Assembly (NCBI RefSeq): GCF_000003605.2
Contig: NW_003129344.1
Span: 1-20,939 of the forward strand
Direction: 5' to 3'
Source: Saccoglossus kowalevskii
Lineage: Eukaryota > Hemichordata > Enteropneusta > Harrimaniidae
Length of the DNA stretch: 20,939 nucleotides
A model generated the notes under the pieces. It saw only the letters and a program-made list of their open reading frames with translations, had not been told where the DNA came from and ran no database searches. Position 1 is the first letter of the stretch; each line of letters opens with the position of its first letter. Shown piece by piece: positions 12,119 through 20,939 of the stretch. The position numbers were made by a program, and so were the translations under genes.

Positions 12119-13576
12119 CATGGTGGTCAACTGTCATACTACTACACCCACAGTACTGACTATTCATGCAGTCATGGTGGTCAACTGAAGTACTACTACA
12201 CCCATACTACTGACTATTCATGCAGTCATGGTGGTCAACTGTCATACTACTACACCCAAAGTACTGACTATTCATGTAGTCATGGTGGTCAACTGTCACA
12301 CTACTACACCCACACTACTGGCTATTCATGCAGTCATGGTGGGCTACTGTCACACTACTACACCCACACTACTGACTATTCATGCAGTCATGGTGGTCAA
12401 CTGTCATACTACTACACCCACACTACTGACTATTCATGCAGTCATGGTGGTCTACTGTCATACTACTACACCCACACTACTGGCTGTTCATGCAGTCATG
12501 GTGGTCAACTGTCACAATACTACACCCACACTACTGACTATTCATGCAGTCATGGTGGTCTACTGTCATAATACTTCACCAACACTACTGACTATTCACG
12601 CAGTCATGGTGGTCAACTGTCATACTACTACACCCACACTACTTACTATTCGTGCAGTCATGGTGGTCAACTGTCATACTACTACACCCACGCTACTGGC
12701 TATTCATGCAGTCATGGTGGGCTACTGTCACACTACTACACCAACACTACTGACTATTCATGCAGTCATGGTGGTCTACTGTCATACTACTACACCCACA
12801 CTACTGACTATTCATGCAGTCATGGTGGTCTACTGTCATACTACTACACCCACACTACTGACTATTCATGCAGTCATGGTGGTCAACTGAAGTACTACTA
12901 CACCCATACTACTGACTATTCATGCAGCCATGGTGGTCAACTGTCATACTTCTACACCCACACTACTGACTATTCATGCAGTCATGGTGGTCTACTGTCA
13001 CAGTACTACACCCACACTACTGACTATTCATGCAGTCATGGTAGTCTACTGTCACAGTACTACACCCACACTACTGACTATTCATGCCGTCATGATAGTC
13101 TACTGTCATACTATTGCACCCACACTACTGACTATTCATGCAGTCATGGAGGTCTACTGTTATACTACTACACCCACACTACTGACTATTCATGCAGTCA
13201 TGGTGGTCTATTGTCATACTACTACACCCACACTACTGACTATTCATGCAGTCATGGTGGTCAACTGTCATACAACTACACCCACACTACTGACTATTCA
13301 TGCAGTCATGGTGGTCTACTGTCATACTACTACACCCACACTACTGGCTGTTCATGCAGTCATGGTGGTCAACTGTCACAATACTATACCCACACTACTG
13401 ACTATTCATGCAGTCATGGTGGTCTACTGTCATACTACTTCACCAACACTACTGTCTATTCACGCAGTCATGGTGGTCAACTGTCATACTACTACACCCA
13501 CACTACTTACTATTCACGCAGTCATGGTGATCAACTGTCATACTACTACACCCACACTACTGACTATTCATGCAGT
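12119..13576. repeat. Long segmental duplication D1, right copy
   Basis: This is the partner of 1937-3232. It keeps the same TAA in frame A (12569-12571 against 2387-2389). It has three additional units at 13091-13252: one with CATGATAGTC and a TGCACC codon, one with GGAGGTCTACTGTTATAC, and one with CTATTGTC. Those three are also present at 18656-18817 and 19466-19627, so the left copy most likely lost them or was built from a shorter variant. Confidence 0.85.
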
Positions 13577-14710
13577 CATGGTGGTCAACTGTCACACTAC
13601 TACACCCACGCTACTGGCTATTCATGCAGTCATGGTGGTCTACTGTCACAGTACTACACCCACACTACTGACTATTCATACAGTCATGGTAGTCTACTGT
13701 CATACTACTGCACCCACACTACTGACTATTCATGCAGTCATGGTGGTCAACTGTCATACTACTACACCCACACTACTGACTATTCATGCAGTCATGGTGG
13801 TCAACTGTCATACTACTACACCCACACTACTGGCTATTCACGCAGTCATGGTGGTCTACTGTCATACTACTTCACCCACACTACTGACTATTCATGCAGT
13901 CATGGTGGTCAACTGTCATACTACTACACCCACACTACTAACTATTCATGCAGTCATGGTGGGCTACTGTCATACTATTACACACACACTACTGACTATT
14001 CATGCAGTCATGGTGGTCAACTGTCATACTACTACACCCACACTACTAACTATTCATGCAGTCATGGTGGGCTACTGTCATACTACTACACCCACACTAC
14101 TGACTATACATGCAGTCATGGTGGTCAACTGTCATACTACTACACCCACACTACTGACTATTCATGCAGACATGGTGGTCAACTGTCATACTACTACACC
14201 CACACTACTAACTATTCATGCAGTCATGGTGGGCTACTGTCATACTACTACACCCACACTACTGACTATACATGCAGTCATGGTGGTCAACTGAAGTACT
14301 ACTACACCCCTACTACTGACTATTCATGCAGTCATGGTGTTCAACTGTCATACTACTACACCCACACTACTGACTATTCATGCAGTCATGGTGGTCAACT
14401 GTCATACTACTACACCCACACTACTGACTATTCATGCAGTCATGGTGGGCTACTGTCATACTACTACACCCACACTACTGACTATACATGCAGTCATGGT
14501 GGTCAACTGTCATACTACTACACTCACACTACTAACTATTCATGCAGTCATGGTGGTCAACTGTCATACTACTACACCCGCACTACTAACTATTCATGCA
14601 GTCATGGTGGTCTACTGTCATACTACTACACCCACACTACTGACTATACATGCAGTCATGGTGGTCAACTGAAGTACTACTACACCCCTACTACTGACTA
14701 TTCATGCAGT
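13199..14710. repeat. Long segmental duplication D3, left copy (28 units, 1512 bp)
   Basis: This stretch matches 16172-17683 with constant unit order at an offset of 2973 bp (55 units plus 3 bp). Shared features include TACAACTAC at 13253, the GGCTGTTC unit, CATGGTGATCAAC at 13523, CACGCTACTGGC, the TACACACACAC unit at 13955, CATGGTGTTCAAC at 14333 and CACTCACAC at 14495. Private differences here include ATTCATACAG near 13675, CAGACATGG near 14167 and CACCCGCAC near 14576. It is the longest near-identical pair in the window. Confidence 0.88.
14279..14656. repeat. 7-unit block, copy 4
   Basis: AAG-type units lie at 14279 and 14657, 378 bp apart. The block has CATGGTGTTCAAC in unit 2 and CACTCACAC in unit 5, as in copies 3 and 5. 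It lies inside duplication D3, so its resemblance to copy 5 is explained by that larger event. Confidence 0.85.
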
Positions 14711-15358
14711 CATGGTGGTCAACTGTCATACTACTACACCCACACTACTGACTATTCATGCAGTCATGGTGGTCAACTGAAGTACTACTACACCCATACT
14801 ACTGACTATTCATGCAGTCATGGTGGTCAACTGTCATACTACTACACCCACACTACTAACTATTCATGCAGTCATGGTGGGCTACTGTCATACTACTACA
14901 CCCATACTACTGACTATTCATGCAGTCATGGTGGTCAACTGTCATACTACTACACCCCTACTACTGACTATTCATGCAGTCATGGTGGTCAACTGTCATA
15001 CTACTACACCCACACTACTGACTATTCATGCAGTCATGGTGGGCTACTGTCACACTACTACACCCACACTACTGACTATTCATGCAGTCATGGTGGCCTA
15101 CAGTCATACTACTACACCCACACTACTGACTATTCATGCAGTCATGGGGGTCAACTGTCATACTACTACACCCACACTACTGACTATTCATGCAGTCATG
15201 GTGGTCTACTGTCATACTACTACACCCACACTACTGGCTGTTCATGCAGTCATGGTGGTCAACTGTCACAATACTAAACCCACACTACTGACTATTCATG
15301 CAGTCATGGTGGTCTACTGTCATACTACTTCACCAACACTACTGACTATTCACGCAGT

Positions 15359-15415
15359 CATGGTGGTCAACTGTCATACTACTACTACACCCACACTACT
15401 TACTATTCACGCAGT
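15359..15415. repeat. 57-bp unit with one extra TAC triplet
   Basis: The tract between GTCA and ACCC has four TAC triplets instead of three, so the unit is 57 bp. It is the only length change between 3749 and 20939. A slippage gain in a triplet run is the simple explanation. Being 3 bp, it leaves both open frames in phase. Confidence 0.92.
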
Positions 15416-15469
15416 CATGGTGGTCAACTGTCATACTACTACACCCACACTACTGACTATTCATGCAGT

Positions 15470-16495
15470 CATGGTGGTCTACTGTCATACTACTACACCC
15501 ACACTACTGGCTGTTCATGCAGTCATGGTGGTCAACTGTTACAATACTACACCCACACTACTGACTATTCATGCAGTCATGGTGGTCTACTGTCATACTA
15601 CTTCACCAACACTACTGACTATTCACGCAGTCATTGTGGTCAACTGTCATACTACTACACCCAACCTACTTACTATTCACGCAGTCATGGTGGTCAACTG
15701 TCATACTACTACACCCACGCTACTGGCTATTCATGCTGTCATGGTGGGCTACTGTCACACTACTACACCCACACTACTGACTATTCATGTAGTCATGGTG
15801 GTCTACTGTCATACTACTACACCCACACTACTGACTATTCATGCAGTCGTGGTGGTCTACTGTCATACTACTACACCCACACTACTGACTATTCATGCAG
15901 TCATGGTGGTCAACTGAAGTACTACTACACCCATACTACTGACTATTCATGCAGTCATGGTGGTCAACTGTCATACTTCTACACCCACACTACTGACTAT
16001 TCATGCAGTCATGGCGGTCTACTGTCACAGTACTACACCCACACTACTGACTATTCATGCAGTCATGGTAGTCTACTGTCATACTACTGCACCCACACTA
16101 CTGACTATTCATGCAGTCATGGAGGTCTACTGTTATACTACTACACCCACACTACTGATTATTCATGCTGTCATGGTGGTCTATTGTCATACTACTACAC
16201 CCACACTACTGTCTATTCATGCAGTCATGGTGGTCAACTGTCATACAACTACACCCACACTACTGACTATTCATGCAGTCATGGTGGTCTACTGTCATAC
16301 TACTACACCCACACTACTGGCTGTTCATGCAGTCATGGTGGTCAACTGTCACAATACTACACCCACACTACTGACTATTCATGCAGTCATGGTGGTCTAC
16401 TGTCATACTACTTCACCAACACTACTGACTATTCACGCAGTCATGGTGGTCAACTGTCATACTACTACACCCACACTACTTACTATTCACGCAGT
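15470..16495. repeat. Long segmental duplication D2, right copy (19 units)
   Basis: This is the partner of 9527-10606, one unit shorter because a single GGTAGTCTACTGTCACAG unit is missing between 16010 and 16064. From 16172 it also matches 13199 onward, so D2 and D3 overlap here. The segment is a mosaic of two source regions. Confidence 0.86.
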
Positions 16496-17683
16496 CATGG
16501 TGATCAACTGTCATACTACTACACCCACACTACTGACTATTCATGCAGTCATGGTGGTCAACTGTCACACTACTACACCCACGCTACTGGCTATTCATGC
16601 AGTCATGGTGGTCTACTGTCACAGTACTACACCCACACTACTGACTATTCATGCAGTCATGGTAGTCTACTGTCATACTACTGCACCCACACTACTGACT
16701 ATTCATGCAGTCATGGTGGTCAACTGTCATACTACTACACCCACACTACTGACTATTCATGCAGTCATGGTGGTCAACTGTCATACTACTACACCCACAC
16801 TACTGGCTATTCACGCAGTCATGGTGGTCTACTGTCATACTATTTCACCCACACTACTGACTATTCATGCAGTCATGGTGGTCAACTGTCATACTACTAC
16901 ACCCACACTACTAACTATTCATGCAGTCATGGTGGGCTACTGTCATACTACTACACACACACTACTGACTATTCATGCAGTCATGGTGGTCAACTGTCAT
17001 ACTACTACACCCACACTACTAACTATTCATGCAGTCATGGTGGGCTACTGTCATACTACTACACCCACACTACTGACTATACATGCAGTCATGGTGGTCA
17101 ACTGTCATACTACTACACCCACACTACTGACTATTCATGCAGTCATGGTGGTCAACTGTCATACTACTACACCCACACTACTAACTATTCATGCAGTCAT
17201 GGTGGGCTACTGTCATACTACTACACCCACACTACTGACTATACATGCAGTCATGGTGGTCAACTGAAGTACTACTACACCCCTACTACTGACTATTCAT
17301 GCAGTCATGGTGTTCAACTGTCATACTACTACACCCACACTACTGACTATTCATGCAGTCATGGTGGTCAACTGTCATACTACTACACCCACACTACTAA
17401 CTATTCATGCAGTCATGGTGGGCTACTGTCATACTACTACACCCACACTACTGACTATACATGCAGTCATGGTGGTCAACTGTCATACTACTACACTCAC
17501 ACTACTAACTATTCATGCAGTCATGGTGGTCAACTGTCATACTACTACACCCACACTACTAACTATTCATGCAGTCATGGTGGGCTACTGTCATACTACT
17601 ACACCCACACTACTGACTATACATGCAGTCATGGTGGTCAACTGAAGTACTACTACACCCCTACTACTGACTATTCATGCAGT
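16172..17683. repeat. Long segmental duplication D3, right copy
   Basis: This is the partner of 13199-14710. Similarity stops after the AAG-type unit at 17630: the next units here are the TCATGCAACTAC pair at 17684-17791, whereas the left copy continues with ordinary QLS units. That makes 17683/17684 a likely exchange junction. Confidence 0.86.
17252..17629. repeat. 7-unit block, copy 5
   Basis: AAG-type units at 17252 and 17630 bound a 378-bp block with the CATGGTGTTCAAC and CACTCACAC markers of copies 3 and 4. Spacings between successive copies of the block are 3270, 7020, 2700 and 2973 bp, all whole numbers of units after allowing for the known indels. Confidence 0.85.
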
Positions 17684-17791
17684 CATGGTGGTCAACTGTC
17701 ATGCAACTACACCCACATTACTGACTATTCATGCAGTCATGGTGGTCAACTGTCATGCAACTACACCCACATTACTGACTATTCATGCAGT
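17684..17791. repeat. Two adjacent identical copies of a rare unit
   Basis: Units 17684-17737 and 17738-17791 are identical and carry the unusual combination TCATGCAACTAC and CACATTACTGAC. The same 54 bp occurs once more at 9041-9094. Finding two or more linked rare changes together in three units indicates recent copying of a single unit and then its local doubling. Confidence 0.88.
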
Positions 17792-18493
17792 CATGGTGGT
17801 CAACTGTCATACTACTACACCCACACTACTGACTATTCATGCAGTCATGGTGGTCAACTGAAGTACTACTACACCCATACTACTGACTATTCATGCAGTC
17901 ATGGTGGTCAACTGTCATACTACTACACCCACAGTACTGACTATTCATGCAGTCATGGTGGTCAACTGAAGTACTACTACACCCATACTACTGACTATTC
18001 ATGCAGTCATGGTGGTCAACTGTCATACTACTACACCCACAGTACTGACTATTCATGTAGTCATGGTGGTCAACTGTCACACTACTACACCCACACTAAT
18101 GGCTATTCATGCAGTCATGGTGGACTACTGTCACACTACTACACCCACACTACTGACTATTCATGCAGTCATGGTGGCCTACTGTCATACTACTACACCC
18201 ACACTACTGACTATTCACGCAGTCATGGTGGTCAACTGTCATAATACTACACCCACACTACTTACTATTCGCGCAGTCATGGTGGTCAACTGTCATACTA
18301 CTACACCCACGCTACTGGCTATTCATGCAGTCATGGTGGGCTACTGTCACACTACTACACCAACACTACTGACTATTCATGCAGTCATGGTGGTCTACTG
18401 TCATACTACTACACCCACACTACTGACTATTCATGCAGTCATGGTGGTTAACTGAATTACTACTACACCCATACTACTGACTATTCATGCAGT

Positions 18494-19870
18494 CATGGTG
18501 GTCAACTGTCATACTTCTACACCCACACTACTGACTATTCATGCATTCATGGTGGTCTACTGTCACAGTACTACACCCACTCTACTGACTATTCATGCAG
18601 TCATGGTAGTCTACTGTCACAGTACTACACCCACACTACTGACTATTCATGCCGTCATGATAGTCTACTGTCATACTACTGCACCCACACTACTGACTAT
18701 TCATGCAGTCATGGAGGTCTACTGTTATACTACTACACCCACACTACTGACTATTCATGCAGTCATGGTGGTCTATTGTCATACTACTACACCCACACTA
18801 CTGACTATTCATGCAGTCATGGTGGTCAACTGTCATACAACTACACCCACACTACTGACTATTCATGCAGTCATGGTGGTCTACTGTCATACTACTACAC
18901 CCACACTACTGGCTGTTCATGCAGTCATGGTGGTCAACTGTCACAATACTACACCCACACTACTGACTATTCATGCAGTCATGGTGGTCTACTGTCATAC
19001 TACTTCACCAACACTACTGTCTATTCACGCAGTCATGGTGGTCAACTGTCATACTACTACACCCACACTACTTACTATTCACGCAGTCATGGTGATCAAC
19101 TGTCATACTACTACACCCACACTACTGACTATTCATGCAGTCATGGTGGTCAACTGTCACACTACTACACCCACGCTACTGGCTATTCATGCAGTCATGG
19201 TGGTCTACTGTCACAGTACTGCACCCACACTACTGACTATTCATGCAGTCATGGTGGTCAACTGAATTACTACTACACCCATACTACTGACTATTCATGC
19301 AGTCATGGTGGTCAACTGTCATACTTCTACACCCACACTACTGACTATTCATGCAGTCATGGTGGTCTACTGTCACAGTACTACACCCACACTACTGACT
19401 ATTCATGCAGTCATGGTAGTCTACTGTCACAGTACTACACCCACACTACTGACTATTCATGCCGTCATGATAGTCTACTGTCATACTACTGCACCCACAC
19501 TACTGACTATTCATGCAGTCATGGAGGTCTACTGTTATACTACTACACCCACACTACTGACTATTCATGCAGTCATGGTGGTCTATTGTCATACTACTAC
19601 ACCCACACTACTGACTATTCATGCAGTCATGGTGGTCAACTGTCATACAACTACACCCACACTACTGACTATTCATGCAGTCATGGTGGTCTACTGTCAT
19701 ACTACTACACCCATACTACTGGCTGTTCATGCAGTCATGGTGGTCAACTGTCACAATACTACACCCACACTACTGACTATTCATGCAGTCATGGTGGTCT
19801 ACTGTCATACTACTTCACCAACACTACTGACTATTCACGCAGTCATGGTGGTCAACTGTCATACTACTAC
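18494..19870. repeat. Tandem pair of a 15-unit (810-bp) higher-order repeat
   Basis: 18494-19303 and the copy starting at 19304 have the same unit order: TACTTCTAC unit, two GTCACAGTAC units, CATGATAGTC unit, GGAGGTCTACTGTTATAC unit, CTATTGTC unit, TACAACTAC unit, GGCTGTTC unit, GTCACAATAC unit and CTTCACCAACAC unit. The second copy changes type after about 19870. The same string is present at 12929-13468, and shortened forms occur at 7097, 10013 and 15956. Private changes include TGCATTCATGG (near 18545) and CACTCTACTG (near 18580) in the first copy. Confidence 0.86.
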
Positions 19871-20383
19871 ACTCACACTACTGACTATTCATGCAGTCAT
19901 GGTGGTCAACTGTCATACTACTACACCCACAGTACTGACTATTCATGCAGTCATGGTGGTCAACTGAAGTACTACTACACCCATACTACTGACTATTCAT
20001 GCAGTCATGGTGGTCAACTGTCATACTACTACACCCAAAGTACTGACTATTCATGTAGTCATGGTGGTCAACTGTCACACTACTACACCCACACTACTGG
20101 CTATTCATGCAGTCATGGTGGGCTACTGTCACACTACTACACCCACACTACTGACTATTCATGCAGTCATGGTGGCCTACTGTCATACTACTACACCCAC
20201 ACTACTGACTATTCATGCAGTCATGGTGGTCAACTGTCATACTACTACACCCACACTACTGACTATTCATGCAGTCATGGTGGTCTACTGTCATACTACT
20301 ACACCCACACTACTGACTATTCATGCAGTCATGGTGGTCAACTGTCATACTACTACACCCACACTACTGACTATTCATGCAGT

Positions 20384-20815
20384 CATGGTGGTCTACTGTC
20401 ATACTACTACACCCACCCTACTGACTATTCATGCAGTCATGGTGGTCAACTGTCATACTACTACACCCACACTACTGACTATTCATGCAGTCATGGTGGT
20501 CAACTGTCATACTACTACACCCACACGACTGACTATTCATGCAGTCATGGTGGTCTACTGTCATACTACTACACCCACACTACTGACTGTTCATGCAGTC
20601 ATGGTAGTCTACTGTCATACTACTACACCCACACTACTGACTATTCATGCAGTCATGGTGGTCTACTGTCATACTACTTCACCCACACTACTGACTATTC
20701 ATGCAGATATGGTGGTCAACTGTCATACTTCTACACCCAAACTGCTGACTATTCGTGCAGTCATGGTGGTCTACTGTCAAAGTCCTACACCCACACGACT
20801 GACTATTTATGCAGT
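20384..20815. repeat. Long segmental duplication D4, right copy
   Basis: This is the partner of 8609-9040, with the markers CAGATATGG at 20704, CCCAAACTGCTG and TATTTATGC in the same order. Differences are GACTGTTC near 20585 and GTCAAAGTCC near 20777. After 20815 the two regions diverge: this side continues with TCATGCTACTAC and CACTAACTATTCACGC units, while the left continues with the TCATGCAACTAC unit. Confidence 0.87.
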
Positions 20816-20939
20816 CATGGTGGTCAACTGTCATGCTACTACACCCACACTACTAACTATTCACGCAGTCATGGTGGTCAACTGTCATACTACTACACCC
20901 ACACCACTAACTATTCATGCAGTCATGGTGGTCAACTGT

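Larger units (their letters stand above)
6011..12571 (+). other. Longest stop-free reading frame (frame A), probably not a gene
   Basis: Read in the phase of unit base 1, each unit gives the 18-residue repeat HGGQLSYYYTHTTDYSCS. Between the TGA at 6008-6010 and the TAA at 12569-12571 there is no stop for 2186 codons. No ATG lies in this phase in the usual unit; the first start-like codon is a TTG at 8189. Other frame-A stops are at 2387, 3332, 5087, 15275, 18242 and 18449, and the frame is open from 18452 to the window end. The repeat is rich in Tyr, Thr, Ser, His and Gly, has one Cys per unit, and lacks a signal peptide, a domain or a non-repeat terminus. Most unit differences alter the amino acid. 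The openness follows from 54 being a multiple of 3, and a structural repeat protein is only a remote alternative. Confidence 0.2.
1..20939. repeat. 54-bp tandem satellite array filling the whole window
   Basis: Every part of the window aligns to one 54-bp unit; a copy matching the consensus lies at 5423-5476. Unit starts follow 101+54k to 3557, 3749+54k to 15359, and 15416+54k to the end, giving 385 complete units of which only four differ from 54 bp. Variation is mostly substitution at a few places: base 9 (GGT to GGG, GGC or GGA), base 11 (CAA or CTA), bases 16-18 (TCA or AAG), bases 19-21 (TAC, CAC, CAA or CAG), codon 14 (GAC, AAC or GGC) and base 46 (T or A). The blocks TACACCCA and GCAGTCATGGTGG are much steadier. 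No transposon ends, target-site duplications or non-repeat spacers interrupt the array. It is best described as satellite or large minisatellite DNA; the family was not recognised. Confidence 0.98.

Noticed and set aside
8189-12571. A 1460-codon protein gene of 18-residue repeats
   Set aside because: It begins only at a TTG inside the repeat, has no non-repeat terminus, signal peptide or domain, and ends at a stop that is also present in a duplicated segment. Unit variation is mostly residue-changing. The openness is explained by a 54-bp unit with no stop in that phase.
1-20939. CRISPR array
   Set aside because: There are no unique spacers between repeats. The whole 54 bp is repeated, and variation is by scattered substitution, not by alternating conserved repeat and unrelated spacer.
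1-20939. Genes on the reverse strand
   Set aside because: The reverse complement of the consensus has a stop in all three frames (TAG in two, TGA in the third), so no reverse frame stays open beyond about one unit in the consensus.
101-20939. Budding-yeast Rap1-like site in ACACCCACAC of each unit
   Set aside because: Ten bases fit the start of the known consensus but the following bases do not. Nothing else suggests a budding yeast, so the match is most likely chance in a CA-rich stretch.
101-20939. CENP-B box or telomere repeat marking a centromere or telomere
   Set aside because: The consensus has no CG at all, so a CENP-B box with its CpG pairs cannot be present in it, and no TTAGGG-type or related short telomeric run was seen.
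101-20939. Hairpins from CATGCAGTCATG or CAGT...ACTG within each unit
   Set aside because: The arms are only four base pairs long, too short to support a stable structured RNA or terminator call.
101-20939. Unit made of two diverged 27-bp halves
   Set aside because: Aligning the first 27 bases with the second 27 shows no consistent similarity beyond shared TACTAC and ACTAC triplets, so 54 bp is the true basal period.

Overview
The window is one uninterrupted tandem array. From base 1 to base 20939 it consists of a 54-bp unit repeated head to tail about 388 times: two degenerate copies at positions 1-100, 385 complete units from 101 to 20923, and a 16-bp partial unit at the right end. There is no unique DNA, RNA gene, mobile element, promoter or recognisable protein family. 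This looks like a satellite or large minisatellite block of a eukaryotic, probably animal, genome. The species cannot be named from the sequence. The consensus unit is 44% GC (15 A, 16 C, 8 G, 15 T), has no CpG, and has twice as much C as G on the given strand.

Layout. 1-100 is a decayed stretch with several single-base indels and looks like the array edge. 101-3556 is 64 units of exactly 54 bp. 3557-3748 holds the only cluster of odd-length units (74, 59 and 59 bp). 3749-15358 is 215 units of exactly 54 bp. 15359-15415 is a single 57-bp unit. 15416-20923 is 102 units of exactly 54 bp, and the array continues past the right end. In these notes unit base 1 is the C of CATGG, so unit starts fall at 101, 155 and so on.

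Above the 54-bp level the array is a mosaic. Units fall into recognisable variants, and strings of variants recur as higher-order blocks. These include a 7-unit block seen five times, a 14-unit tandem pair at 4937-6448, a 15-unit tandem pair at 18494-19870, a 12-unit-offset repeat at 8447-9418, and long-range copies of about 0.45-1.5 kb separated by 3-12 kb. Shared private mutations, including a shared stop codon, show that these are duplications rather than chance similarity. Repeated unequal exchange or amplification best explains the pattern.

Coding potential. Because 54 is divisible by 3, any unit frame without a stop stays open for kilobases. Two forward frames are open in most units. 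Frame A reads HGGQLSYYYTHTTDYSCS and is stop-free over 6011-12571. Frame B reads MVVNCHTTTPTLLTIHAV. The third forward frame and all three reverse frames have a stop in the consensus unit. Stops in frame A arise by simple substitutions, roughly as often as neutral drift would give, and most unit variation changes amino acids. The long open frames are therefore most simply by-products of the repeat. The near absence of length changes and one frame-restoring indel cluster are the only hints the other way. No gene is called.
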